Shown: one piece after another, positions 28,150-36,950 of the stretch
Layout of the letters: each line of letters starts with the position of its first letter
Numbering within the stretch: position 1 is the stretch's first letter
Source: Microvirga guangxiensis
GTDB taxonomy: Bacteria; Pseudomonadota; Alphaproteobacteria; Rhizobiales; Beijerinckiaceae
Assembly (NCBI RefSeq): GCF_900102135.1
Contig: NZ_FMVJ01000004.1
Location: 372,001 to 436,000 of the forward strand
DNA length: 64,000 nucleotides
Direction of reading: 5' to 3'
Translations under genes and position numbers: made by a program
The notes under the pieces: generated by a model
Databases searched by the model: none
Told to the model about the DNA's origin: nothing
The model's input: the letters and a program-made list of their open reading frames with translations, nothing else

Positions 28150-31100
28150 ATGAGTTTCACAGAGCTTTTTATTCGCCGCCCCGTCTTGTCGATGGTGGTG
28201 AGCCTCCTGATCCTGCTGCTCGGCGCACAGGGTCTGATGAACCTGCAGGTGCGTCAGTATCCTGAGGTTCAGGAGACTACGATCACCGTCACCACGGCCT
28301 ATGTGGGCGCCAGCGCCGATCTGATTCAGGGCTTCATCAGCACGCCCATCGCCAAATCCGTGTCGAGTGCGGAAGGCGTGGACTACGTGACCACGCAGAG
28401 CCGCCAGGGCGTGAGCACGGTGTCCGTGCGCATGCGCCTGAACACGGATCCGAACGCCGCACTCACCGAGGTGACCGCCAAGGTGCAGCAGATCCGCGCG
28501 CAGCTTCCTTCTGAGGCTGAAGATCCAGTGATCATGAAGGGTACGGGCCAGAGCTTCGCTCTCATGTACATCACCTTCGGCAGCACGGAGATGAACTCCG
28601 AGCAGGTCAGCGAATTCCTGACCCGCGTCGTGCAGCCGCGATTTGCAACGCTCGAAGGTGTCGGCAACGCCGAGATCCTCGGCGGGCGTGATTTCGCCAT
28701 GCGCGTATGGATTGACCCTGTGCGGCTCGCCGCGCGCGGCGTGACGGCTGGCGACGTGGTGCAGGCGATCAACGCCAATAACTTCCTTGCCGCTCCCGGC
28801 AAGACCAAGAACGAGTACGTCGCTTATACCCTCGACATGCAGACCACGCTGCAGACGCCCGAGACTTTCGGTGCGCTGCCGATTCGCTCGAACGGCGATC
28901 AGGTCGTGCGCCTGCGCGACGTGGCGGATGTGGAACTCGGCCCCAAGAGCACGGACACTATCGTCAGCTTCAATGGCAGCGAGGGTACCTTCATCGGCAT
29001 CGTGCCGACGCCGTCGGCCAACCCGCTCACGGTGGCCGACGAGGTGACGAGGGCCATTGAATCGATCCGTCCGACCCTGCCCAAGGGCATGACCGTCGAG
29101 ATCGTCTACGATGCCTCGAACTTCATCTCCGCTTCCATCGAAGAGGTCTTCAAGACCATCGGTGAGGCGGCCCTCATCGTCGTGGTGGTGATCCTGCTGT
29201 TCCTGGGCTCCTTCCGCTCGGTGCTGATCCCGGTCGTCACGATTCCGCTCTCGCTCATCGGCGTGTGCTTCTTCCTTTACGCGCTGGGTTATTCGATCAA
29301 CCTCCTGACCCTGCTCGCCATGGTGCTGGCCATCGGTCTCGTGGTCGACGACGCCATCGTGGTGCTGGAGAACATCCACCGCCATATTGAGGAGGGACTC
29401 AAACCCGTCGATGCTGCCATCGTGGGCATGAAGGAGATCTTCCTTCCCATCGTCTCGATGACCATCACGCTCGCGGCGGTCTATGCGCCCATCGGCTTCA
29501 CCACCGGCTTGACGGGTTCCCTCTTCCGCGAATTTGCCTTCACGCTGGCAGGCGCAGTGATCATCTCAGGCATCGTCGCTGTGACGCTTTCGCCGATGAT
29601 GTCCTCGAAGCTGTTGAAGTCGCATGGCTCGCAGAGCCGCTTCGCAGCTTTCGTCGACCGCACCTTCACACGGCTCGAGAACTGGTATGCGCGACGCCTC
29701 AAGGGCTCGCTCGATTATCGCGCCGTCACGCTCGTGATCGTTGCGGTCCTGCTCGGCACCACGGCCTTCCTCTTCATGAAGACCAACTCCGAGCTGGCTC
29801 CGGAAGAGGATCAGGGCGCCTATCTCGGTATCTTGAACGTGCCGAAATACGCCACGGCCGAGTACACGCAGGCTTTCTCCAAGCAGTTCACGAACGCGGC
29901 CGAGAAAATCCCTGAGATCGATGACAGCTTCCTCATCGTCGGCATCGACGGCGGCGGCGGCGGCTTCTTCGGCTTCAAGCTCAAGGAATGGAGCGAGCGT
30001 GAGAAGAAGGGCGAGGCCACCAAGCAGGACATTCAGAACCTTCTGAATGAGAACGCAGGCGTTCAGGCGTTCGCATTCGCACCTCCGTCCCTGCCTGGCG
30101 GCGGCGACGGCCTGCCGATCCAGTACGTGCTGCGCACCATCGGCGATTCCTCTCAGGCCTATGAGGTCGCAGAGGAGATCCGCAAACGGGCGATGAAGTC
30201 CGGCAAGTTCATCGTGGTGCAGAACTCGATCTCCTACGAGACGCCCCGCGCTCGCATCGTCATCGATCGCGACCGTGCGGCCGCGTTGGGTGTGCAGGTG
30301 TCAGAGATCGGCAACACGCTAGGTGCGCTCGTCGGTGGCGCTTCGATTTCGAAGTTCGACCGGGACAACCGCAGCTATGACGTTGTCAGCCAGGTGCGCC
30401 AGCAAGATCGCCTGAATCCTGAGCGTCTGGCCGAGTACTACGTGCGTGCTTCCGATGGTTCGATGGTGCCGCTCTCCGCGCTCGTCAGCATCAAGACGGA
30501 TGCAGCTCCGGCGGTCATCGAGCAGTTCAACCAGCTCAACTCGGCGACCGTATCGGCGCTGCCCCTGCCGGGCGTGACGACTTCGGAAGGCTTGGCAACC
30601 CTGCGCTCCATCGCGCAGGAGGTCATGCCTCAGGGCTTCTATGTCGATTATGCCGGTCAGTCGCGCCTCGAGGTACAGGAGGGAAGCTCCATCTTCCTCG
30701 CTTTCGGCCTTGCCATCATCGTGATCTATCTGGTGCTGGCGGCGCAGTTCGAGAGCTTCCGCGATCCGTTCATCATCATGATGTCGGTTCCTCTTTCCAT
30801 GTTCGGCGCCATGATCTTCCTCAACCTCGGTCTGGCGACGCTCAACATCTACACGCAGGTGGGTCTGATCACCCTGGTGGGTCTGATCACGAAGCACGGC
30901 ATTCTGATGGTGGAGTTCGCCAACGAGCTGAAGGAGAAGCATGGCGTGAGCAGCCGCGAGGCCATCGAGGAGGCGGCTCGTGTCCGTCTGCGCCCGATCC
31001 TCATGACCACGGCGGCCATGGTGCTCGGCGTCGCTCCGCTGCTCTATGCGAGCGGCGCAGGCGCGGCGGCCCGCTTCTCCATGGGCCTCGTGATTGCATC

Positions 31101-31233
31101 GGGCATGTCCATCGGCACGATCTTCACGCTCTTTGTGGTGCCGATGTTCTACACCTACATCTCCAAGGAGACGGTGCGCAGCGAAAAGAGGAGCGAAGAA
31201 CACGCTCCCCGCCAGGCATACGCCGCAGAATAA
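28150..31233 (+). CDS. RND multidrug efflux permease (HAE1 family)
   Basis: Proton-driven inner-membrane pump of 1027 aa with twelve helices and two large periplasmic loops. The N terminus FTELFIRRPVLSMVVSLLILLLG and the proton-relay pair Asp-Asp in GLVVDDAIVVLENIHRH (helix 4) mark a functional HAE1 pump of the MexF/VexH type. Helix 10-11 segments such as GLITKHGILMVEFANE are also intact. A terminator follows about 50 bp after the stop. Substrates are probably drugs or metabolic toxicants; they cannot be read from the sequence. Confidence 0.94.
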   Translation: MSFTELFIRRPVLSMVVSLLILLLGAQGLMNLQVRQYPEVQETTITVTTAYVGASADLIQGFISTPIAKSVSSAEGVDYVTTQSRQGVSTVSVRMRLNTDPNAALTEVTAKVQQIRAQLPSEAEDPVIMKGTGQSFALMYITFGSTEMNSEQVSEFLTRVVQPRFATLEGVGNAEILGGRDFAMRVWIDPVRLAARGVTAGDVVQAINANNFLAAPGKTKNEYVAYTLDMQTTLQTPETFGALPIRSNGDQVVRLRDVADVELGPKSTDTIVSFNGSEGTFIGIVPTPSANPLTVADEVTRAIESIRPTLPKGMTVEIVYDASNFISASIEEVFKTIGEAALIVVVVILLFLGSFRSVLIPVVTIPLSLIGVCFFLYALGYSINLLTLLAMVLAIGLVVDDAIVVLENIHRHIEEGLKPVDAAIVGMKEIFLPIVSMTITLAAVYAPIGFTTGLTGSLFREFAFTLAGAVIISGIVAVTLSPMMSSKLLKSHGSQSRFAAFVDRTFTRLENWYARRLKGSLDYRAVTLVIVAVLLGTTAFLFMKTNSELAPEEDQGAYLGILNVPKYATAEYTQAFSKQFTNAAEKIPEIDDSFLIVGIDGGGGGFFGFKLKEWSEREKKGEATKQDIQNLLNENAGVQAFAFAPPSLPGGGDGLPIQYVLRTIGDSSQAYEVAEEIRKRAMKSGKFIVVQNSISYETPRARIVIDRDRAAALGVQVSEIGNTLGALVGGASISKFDRDNRSYDVVSQVRQQDRLNPERLAEYYVRASDGSMVPLSALVSIKTDAAPAVIEQFNQLNSATVSALPLPGVTTSEGLATLRSIAQEVMPQGFYVDYAGQSRLEVQEGSSIFLAFGLAIIVIYLVLAAQFESFRDPFIIMMSVPLSMFGAMIFLNLGLATLNIYTQVGLITLVGLITKHGILMVEFANELKEKHGVSSREAIEEAARVRLRPILMTTAAMVLGVAPLLYASGAGAAARFSMGLVIASGMSIGTIFTLFVVPMFYTYISKETVRSEKRSEEHAPRQAYAAE

Positions 31234-31285
31234 AAACGAAAGGCCGGGCAGAGATGCCCGGGCATTTCACATTCCCCAAACAAGA

Positions 31286-31315
31286 GGCGGAGGCGCTGGG
31301 CGCCTCCGCCTTTTT
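31286..31315 (+). terminator. Intrinsic terminator of the RND operon
   Basis: A 10-bp GC stem (31286-31295 with 31301-31310) around a 5-nt loop is followed by TTTTT. It also separates the RND operon from the converging Fur-like gene. Confidence 0.85.
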
Positions 31316-31334
31316 CCTGGTCCTCTTTATTGTT

Positions 31335-31793
31335 TTAGGCCTGGCGGGTCAGTTCGCCTTCAACTTCCATGAAAGGCGAGACCGACTTGAAGCCTGCCTG
31401 CTCTGCAGCCTTGCGGACTGCATCGGCCACTTCCGTGGAATGAACCTCAATGGTTTCGCCGGTCTTGGAATCCACGAACATGATCTTCATGGCGTTCACT
31501 TCCGGCTGGCCGTGGGACACCACATAGGAGTTCTGCGTGGCGAGGCGGTGAACGAGGCCGGCATCGCGCAGGAAGTCGAGAGCGCGATAGATCGTGACCG
31601 GAGCCAGACGCTTCTTGTCGCTGCTGAGGCGGTCGACGAGGTCATAGGCACCCACCGGCCCTCCGCTCTGAACGAGCTCGCGATAAACGCGCTCGCGGAT
31701 GGGCGTCAGGCGAAGGTTGTTCTGACGGCAGAGGTCGTCCGCGCGACGGAGGAGGTTGTCTTCTTCTTCTTTTCTGAGGGCTCTTGTGCTCAT
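31335..31793 (-). CDS. Fur-family regulator lacking the usual metal ligands
   Basis: A 152-aa Fur-superfamily protein. The winged helix is clear (LTPIRERVYRELVQSGGPVGAYDLVDRLSSDKKRLAPVTIYRALDFLRDAGLVHRLATQNSYVV). The dimerisation domain is degenerate: where Zur has CxHPHHH and CxxC pairs, this protein reads SHGQPEVNAMKIMFVDSKTGETIEVHS. It has only one Cys, near residue 22, and no CxxC motif. Classic zinc or iron sensing therefore looks impossible; it may respond to another ligand or bind as a heterodimer. AGGAG lies 8 nt before the start. It is 202 bp downstream of zur in the same direction. Confidence 0.82.
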   Translation of the reverse strand: MSTRALRKEEEDNLLRRADDLCRQNNLRLTPIRERVYRELVQSGGPVGAYDLVDRLSSDKKRLAPVTIYRALDFLRDAGLVHRLATQNSYVVSHGQPEVNAMKIMFVDSKTGETIEVHSTEVADAVRKAAEQAGFKSVSPFMEVEGELTRQA

Positions 31794-31818
31794 AGGCCAC
31801 GCTCCTGTTATTTCAAAA

Positions 31819-31836
31819 CCTATATATTCATATAGG
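31819..31836. promoter_or_regulatory. Perfect palindrome upstream of the divergent Fur-like gene
   Basis: CCTATAT-ATTC-ATATAGG has perfect 7-bp arms and sits 26 bp before the start of the leftward Fur-like gene, where the -10 region should be. It is a good candidate for autoregulatory binding by a Fur-family dimer. Confidence 0.5.
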
Positions 31837-31994
31837 CTAAGTGCCGCCTGAACAATGTGTTATCGTTGCAATAAGCCTTTGCAATTACGCATATTACGCA
31901 GGGTAAGTTGGCGAATTGGCAGACGAATTCCCTAAAACAGCACTTAATGCACTGTAGTAACGTTTAAATTGGGGCAGAGTTCCAAGTTGTAACG

Positions 31995-32405
31995 TCACTT
32001 CGAGCACGATTCGCAAAGGCCGCGAATCTCAACGGTAACCTTCTTTGAGCAGAAGGAATTGTCGTCGCTCCACTGGGTCAGCCGATCATTAATGCTCTGA
32101 TCGCTGAATTCCGTAACGAGCCCGCAGCTCTCGCAGATGGCGAAGGCCGCCATCTCATGGTGGTGGGGGTGCTTGCAGGCAACGTAGGCATTGACGCTCT
32201 CGAGCCGATGAGCCAGCCCCTTCTCGATGAGCTTGTCGAGAGAGCGATAAACCGTAGGCGGCGTGACCGCGCCCTTCGCCCGCATCTTGTCCAGCACCTC
32301 ATAGGCCGAGAGAGGATTTTGAGCAGCCGTCAGGATCCGGTGAACACGCTTTTGCGTATCGTTCAACTCCTCGAGAGCCTGATGATGATGGTGGTGCTCG
32401 GCCAT
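31995..32405 (-). CDS. zur: Zinc uptake regulator Zur
   Basis: Zinc-sensing Fur-family repressor of 136 aa. After a His-rich N terminus (MAEHHHHHQ) the winged helix TPPTVYRSLDKLIEKGLAHRLESVNAYVACKHPHHHEMAAFAICESCGLVTEF matches alphaproteobacterial Zur. The structural zinc site is formed by CESC and the C-terminal CESC, and the regulatory site by the HPHHH stretch. It normally represses zinc-uptake genes; none are in the window. The five-His N terminus is a natural metal-binding feature, not a tag. Confidence 0.92.
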   Translation of the reverse strand: MAEHHHHHQALEELNDTQKRVHRILTAAQNPLSAYEVLDKMRAKGAVTPPTVYRSLDKLIEKGLAHRLESVNAYVACKHPHHHEMAAFAICESCGLVTEFSDQSINDRLTQWSDDNSFCSKKVTVEIRGLCESCSK

Positions 32406-32523
32406 GACGGGTCGGGTTTCCTAAGGGGGCTAGGTCGCCCTTATACGTCATGATTGTAGGGATGATTTCAAGGCATAGAGCGTGGCTCTGTGATGATAGG
32501 GCACATCTCGATGCTGGATAGTC

Positions 32524-32555
32524 CCGCTGTCCCGCCTTGTTCGGCGAGACAGCGG
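32524..32555. terminator. Hairpin downstream of the sugar-utilisation operon
   Basis: An outer 8-bp stem (32524-32531 with 32548-32555) and an inner 4-bp stem (32533-32536 with 32543-32546) form an extended hairpin. It lies just past the stop of the leftward oxidoreductase gene. There is no T-run, so it may be a rho-dependent or mRNA-protecting structure. Confidence 0.45.
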
Positions 32556-32570
32556 ATTGTCGGATGCCTG

Positions 32571-33746
32571 TTACACGTCCACCCAGGCAGCCTTGTTCTG
32601 TGAGGACCGCACTGCCGCATCGATGAAACGCACACCGCGCACGCCATGCTCGACATTCGGAACCTGCAGGGAGAAGGGATTGGGCTCACGACCTTCGATA
32701 CGCGCAGCAATCTGCTCTGCGATATCAGCGTAGAGCTGGGCAAAGCCTTCTAGGTAGCCTTCGGGATGCCCGCCGGGAATACGGGAGGCCGCCCGCGACA
32801 CGTCATTGGCGCCATAGCCGTTGCGGCGGATGATCCGGGGCGGCTCTCCGAGCGGGGAGAACAATAGCGCGTTCGGATTTTCCTGTTCCCATTCGAGGCC
32901 TGCCTTGTCGCCATAGACACGAATCCGCAGGCCGTTCTCCAGGCCGGACGCCACTTGGCTGCACCAGAGCATGCCCTTCGCGCCGGAAGCGAAGCGCAGC
33001 ATCATATGGGCATTGTCGTCGAGCCTGCGGCCCTGGACGAAGGTGTGCAGTTCGGCAGACAAGGACGCAACCTCGTCGCCGACGATGAATTCGGCAAGAT
33101 TGAAGGCGTGCGTGCCGATATCGCCAACGGCTCCCGCAGGGCCCGAACGGGACGGGTCCGTACGCCACTCGGCCTGCTTGCTGCCGGTCTCCTCGACGCG
33201 CGTGGCGAGCCAGTCCTGCGCATATTCCACCTGCACGACGCGGATCGTGCCGAGTTCGCCTTCCGCAACCATGGCGCGGGCCTGCCGCACCAGCGGATAG
33301 CCGGTGTAATTGTGGGTGACGGCGAAGATCAGGCCCGACTCGCGGGCAAGCTGCGCCAGCCTGTCTGCCTCCTGCACGGTGGTGGTGAGAGGCTTGTCAC
33401 AGATCACATGGATGCCGGCTTTCAGGAACGCTTCGGCTACGGCGGCATGGGCGTGGTTGGGGGTGACAATGGCAACGGCATCGATGCCGTCCTCCCGATC
33501 CGCCTCGCGCTGGGCCATTTCGTGGAGGTTGCCATAATTGCGGTCGGACGGCAGAAGAAGATCCTCGCCTGAAAGACGTGCTCGTTCCGGGTCGGACGAG
33601 AGGGCGCCTGCCACCAACTCCCATCGATCGTCGAGACGGGCGGCGATGCGGTGCACGGCCCCGATGAAGGCGCCGCGTCCGCCGCCCACCATGCCGAGGC
33701 GAAGGCGGCGGTTGAGTTTCTGATCGCGTGATCCTGCAATGGTCAT
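32571..33746 (-). CDS. Gfo/Idh/MocA family NAD(P)-dependent oxidoreductase
   Basis: Sugar or inositol dehydrogenase-like enzyme of 391 aa. The Rossmann fold is RLRLGMVGGGRGAFIGAVHR, followed by AIVTPNHAHAAVAEAFLKAGIHVICDKPLTTT, where DKP takes the usual EKP position. A GDIGTHAFNLAEFI segment supplies the conserved substrate-site His. The ATG at 33746 has a strong GAGGTGA; the longer frame is less likely. It follows the isomerase by 13 nt and is the last gene of the sugar operon. Substrate unknown. Confidence 0.9.
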   Translation of the reverse strand: MTIAGSRDQKLNRRLRLGMVGGGRGAFIGAVHRIAARLDDRWELVAGALSSDPERARLSGEDLLLPSDRNYGNLHEMAQREADREDGIDAVAIVTPNHAHAAVAEAFLKAGIHVICDKPLTTTVQEADRLAQLARESGLIFAVTHNYTGYPLVRQARAMVAEGELGTIRVVQVEYAQDWLATRVEETGSKQAEWRTDPSRSGPAGAVGDIGTHAFNLAEFIVGDEVASLSAELHTFVQGRRLDDNAHMMLRFASGAKGMLWCSQVASGLENGLRIRVYGDKAGLEWEQENPNALLFSPLGEPPRIIRRNGYGANDVSRAASRIPGGHPEGYLEGFAQLYADIAEQIAARIEGREPNPFSLQVPNVEHGVRGVRFIDAAVRSSQNKAAWVDV

Positions 33747-33759
33747 GGCGTCACCTCGC

Positions 33760-34818
33760 TCAAGAGCCGATGCCGAGAAGACGGCGGTTGGCTGCCTCAT
33801 CCGTTCCGCCGGCTGCGAAGTCGTCGAAGGCTTTTTCTGTCACGCGGATGATATGCGCCTTGATGAACTCCGCGCCCTCCCGCGCGCCGTCCTCGGGATG
33901 CTTGATGGCGCATTCCCATTCAAGCACGGCCCAGGAATCGTAATCGTATTGTGCGAGCTTCGAGAAGATGGCGCCGAAATCCACCTGCCCATCACCGAGC
34001 GAGCGGAAGCGCCCGGCGCGGTTGATCCAGCTCTCGTACCCGCCATAGACACCGACCCGGCCCGATGGATTGAACTCCGCGTCCTTGGCATGAAACGCCT
34101 TGATGCGCTCATGGTAGAGATCGATGAAGGCGACGTAGTCGAGTTGCTGCAGCAGGAAGTGGCTCGGGTCGTAGTTGATGCAGGCGCGGTTGTGCCCGCC
34201 GACCGCATCCACGAAGCGCTCGAAGGTTGCGCCGTCGTGAATGTCTTCGCCCGGGTGGATCTCGTAGCAGACGTCGCAATCGGCATCCTCATAGGCATCG
34301 AGGATCGGCTTCCAGCGCCGACCCAATTCCTCGAACGCCGTCTCGATGAGGCCTGCCGGACGCTGTGGCCAGGGATAGACGAAAGGCCATGCGAGCGCGC
34401 CTGAGAAGGTGACGCTCGCTTTCAGGCCGAGGCGCTTCGAGGCTCTCGCCGCCATCATCATCTGCTCGACGGCCCAGGCCTGACGGACTTTCGGATTGCC
34501 GCGTACTTCCGGGGCCGCGAAGCCGTCGAAGGCTTCATCGAAGGCCGGATGGACGGCCACGAGCTGCCCCTGAAGATGCGTGGAAAGTTCCGTGATCTCC
34601 AGCCCATGGGAGCGGACGATGCCTTGGATTTCATCGCAATAGCCATCCGACTCGGCCGCTTTCTTCAGATCGATGAGGCGTGCGTCCCAGGTGGGAAGCT
34701 GAACGCCCTTGTAGCCGAGGGAGGCTGCCCACCGGCAGATGGAATCGAGCGAGTTGAACGGCGCTTCGTCGCCTGCGAATTGAGCGAGGAAGAGGCCGGG
34801 GCCCTTCATGGTTTTCAT
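33760..34818 (-). CDS. Sugar phosphate isomerase/epimerase (AP endonuclease family 2 fold)
   Basis: TIM-barrel enzyme of 352 aa in the xylose-isomerase-like family. Metal-site segments are visible: CYEIHPGEDIHDG (Glu), INYDPSHFLLQ (Asp-His), FHAKDAEFNPSG (His) and VLEWECAI (Glu). The start at 34818 has GGGAG about 8 nt upstream; the frame is open to 34863 without a better start. It lies between the ABC importer and the dehydrogenase, so it probably acts on the imported sugar or its keto form. Confidence 0.88.
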   Translation of the reverse strand: MKTMKGPGLFLAQFAGDEAPFNSLDSICRWAASLGYKGVQLPTWDARLIDLKKAAESDGYCDEIQGIVRSHGLEITELSTHLQGQLVAVHPAFDEAFDGFAAPEVRGNPKVRQAWAVEQMMMAARASKRLGLKASVTFSGALAWPFVYPWPQRPAGLIETAFEELGRRWKPILDAYEDADCDVCYEIHPGEDIHDGATFERFVDAVGGHNRACINYDPSHFLLQQLDYVAFIDLYHERIKAFHAKDAEFNPSGRVGVYGGYESWINRAGRFRSLGDGQVDFGAIFSKLAQYDYDSWAVLEWECAIKHPEDGAREGAEFIKAHIIRVTEKAFDDFAAGGTDEAANRRLLGIGS

Positions 34819-34899
34819 GGATGAACTCCCGAGATGCGGCTGCAGAAGAGGACGAACAGGCAAGGGAAAGCCGCTCGCCTGACAAGCGACTTGCCGTTG

Positions 34900-34924
34900 C
34901 CTCGCCCCCGTGAAGAGGGCGAGG
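34900..34924. other. Stem-loop after the sugar-binding protein gene
   Basis: An 8-bp perfect stem (34900-34907 with 34917-34924) with a 9-nt loop lies in the 118-bp gap after the leftward binding-protein stop. The T-run (34925-34928) is on the plus side only, so for the leftward operon it is more likely a 3' stabiliser or processing site than a terminator. Confidence 0.45.
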
Positions 34925-34936
34925 TTTTCCAGCCGG

Positions 34937-35887
34937 TTAGAATGGCGAGTCGGGGAAGTAGTGGTTCTTCGCGTTGTCCTTGGTGATCAGCTCTGCATTG
35001 AGCACGTAGGTGCCGCGCATGGGCGCATTGGAGTAAAAATGCGCTGCGGTGACGCCCATGGCCGTGGAGATCATCGACGGCGGGTAGGACACGTCGGCGG
35101 GGATCATCTTGTCCCCGTCCATGACCTTCTTGACCATGTCCTTCATGCCGGCGCCGCCGAGCACGAACTTGATGTCCTCGCGCTTGGCTTGGCGGATCGC
35201 TTCCATGATGCCGAGCGCCATGTCGTCGTCGGACGCCCACACGGCGTCGATCTTCGGATGCTTGGACAGGAAGTCCTGCATCACCTTGAATGCGTCGTCG
35301 CGATTCCAGTTGGCGTATTGCTTGTCGATCACCTTGACGCCGGAGCCTTCGAGAGCCTTCTCGAAGTTGGAGACGCGCTCCTCGTCGATCACGGTCGGAA
35401 TGCCGCGGAAGACGACGACGTTGCCCTGCTTGAGATTATCGACGAAGTACTTGCCTGCCACACGGCCGAACTCCGGGTTGTTGCCGGCCACATAGATGTC
35501 CTGGATCGACGGATCCTTTAGGCCGCGATCGACGATGGTGACGAAGGTGCCGCGCTTCTTGATCTCGCGCATGGGGTTCGTCAGCTCGTCCGAGTTGAAC
35601 GGCAGAACTACGAGAGCGTCCACCTTCTGCGAGGTGAGGTCATCGAGGGCATTCGCCTGGGATGCGCCATCCGGTGAGGTTTTCACGATCACTTTCAGGC
35701 CGGGATAGCCTTTCTCGAGAGCCTTGGCGGTTTCCTGAGCGTGATAGACGACGCCACCGGTCCAGCCGTGGGTGGCGGCTGGGATCGAGACGCCGATCGT
35801 CACGTTCTTCTGCTGGGCCATCGCGCCGGTCGCTACGCCCATGGTGAGGCCTGCCGCGAGAGCGATCTTCAGAGCCGTTGCTTTCAT
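34937..35887 (-). CDS. Sugar ABC transporter periplasmic binding protein
   Basis: RbsB-like periplasmic binding protein of 316 aa with a signal peptide ending AMAQQ. The mature start KNVTIGVSIPAATHGWTGGVVYHAQETAKAL and VDALVVLPFNSDELT are typical of the sugar-binding peripla_BP_4 group. The ATG at 35887 has a strong AGGGAGGA. It is cotranscribed with the permease (64 bp upstream) and ATPase. Which sugar is bound is unknown; the isomerase plus Gfo/Idh enzymes suggest a polyol, inositol or rare sugar. Confidence 0.92.
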   Translation of the reverse strand: MKATALKIALAAGLTMGVATGAMAQQKNVTIGVSIPAATHGWTGGVVYHAQETAKALEKGYPGLKVIVKTSPDGASQANALDDLTSQKVDALVVLPFNSDELTNPMREIKKRGTFVTIVDRGLKDPSIQDIYVAGNNPEFGRVAGKYFVDNLKQGNVVVFRGIPTVIDEERVSNFEKALEGSGVKVIDKQYANWNRDDAFKVMQDFLSKHPKIDAVWASDDDMALGIMEAIRQAKREDIKFVLGGAGMKDMVKKVMDGDKMIPADVSYPPSMISTAMGVTAAHFYSNAPMRGTYVLNAELITKDNAKNHYFPDSPF

Positions 35888-35951
35888 CCGTTCCTCCCTA
35901 GAGGGTTGTTTTGAGCCCAAGAGTTTCTGGCCGGTGGGCTTTGTTCCGGCT

Positions 35952-36950
35952 TCATCGCCCGCGGTGGACTGACCGCTGCAAGAGCATGGCGATAATGATG
36001 ATGGCGCCTTGAACCGCTCCTACGAGAAACTCGGAGACGAAGTTCGACAGCACCATGATATTGGCGACGAGTTCCAGGATGATGGCGCCGACCACCGTGC
36101 CCCAGATGCGGCCCACGCCGCCTTTGAGCGCCGTGCCGCCGATGACCACGGCGGTGATGGCCTGAAGCTCCCAGAGCAGGCCGGTAGTGGGCGTCGCCGA
36201 GCCGAGGCGCGGGACGTAAACCAGCACCGCGATGCCGACGCAGATGCCCTGGATGATGTAGGTGAGCGTACGCACGCGCCAGATCGGCACGCCGGAATAG
36301 CGTGCGACGTCTTCGTTGGAGCCGAGCGCCACCACATGGCGGCCGAACGACGTGCGGTAGAGGATGAGCGCGCCGATTGCGGCGACCACCAAGAAGGCGA
36401 TGATCGGAACGGGAATGCCGAAGACGCTCCCGAAATAGACCGGGCGATAGAGCTCGCGCAGCTCGAAATTGCGCATGGTGATGGTGCCGCCCGCTGCCAG
36501 CCAGATGACGAGCGAGCGGTAGATGCCCATGGTGCCGAGCGTGACAATGAAGGGCTCTATTCGCCCGAAGGTGACGATGAGGCCGTTGGCCAGGCCGCAG
36601 GCCGCGCTGAGCGCGATGGCGGCGAGCATGCCGAGAGCGAGCGTGCCCATGTCGCCCGCACCGAGTGAATTCAGCGTCAGGATCATCACACCTGCGGTGA
36701 GAGCCGCCATGGAGCCCACCGAGAGATCCAGGCCTCCGCCTGCGATCACGAAAGTAGCGCCGACCGCGATGATGGCGATGAAGGCCGAGCGCGTCACTAC
36801 GTTGAGCAGGTTCGATGCGGTGAGGAAGTCAGGATTGATGAGCGCGCCTGCAATCGCGAGGGCGATGAGCGCGATGAAGGGCGAGAGCGCCCGCATGTCG
36901 ATGTTGAACTTGCGCTTCTCGGCGCCGGTGCGAAGCACGGTTTCGGTCAT
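35952..36950 (-). CDS. Sugar ABC transporter permease (RbsC type)
   Basis: Inner-membrane permease of 332 aa with about ten hydrophobic helices. The cytoplasmic coupling motif GSNEDVARYSGVPIWRVRTLTY and the GGTALKGGVGRIWGTVVGAIILELVANIMVL segment match the RbsC/BPD_transp_2 family. Its start overlaps the ATPase stop by 4 nt. Confidence 0.92.
   Translation of the reverse strand: MTETVLRTGAEKRKFNIDMRALSPFIALIALAIAGALINPDFLTASNLLNVVTRSAFIAIIAVGATFVIAGGGLDLSVGSMAALTAGVMILTLNSLGAGDMGTLALGMLAAIALSAACGLANGLIVTFGRIEPFIVTLGTMGIYRSLVIWLAAGGTITMRNFELRELYRPVYFGSVFGIPVPIIAFLVVAAIGALILYRTSFGRHVVALGSNEDVARYSGVPIWRVRTLTYIIQGICVGIAVLVYVPRLGSATPTTGLLWELQAITAVVIGGTALKGGVGRIWGTVVGAIILELVANIMVLSNFVSEFLVGAVQGAIIIIAMLLQRSVHRGR

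Noticed and set aside
28057-29385. 442-aa minus-strand frame opposite the RND permease
   Set aside because: Composition (His, Asp, Arg repeats) is that of a shadow of the pump gene on the other strand.
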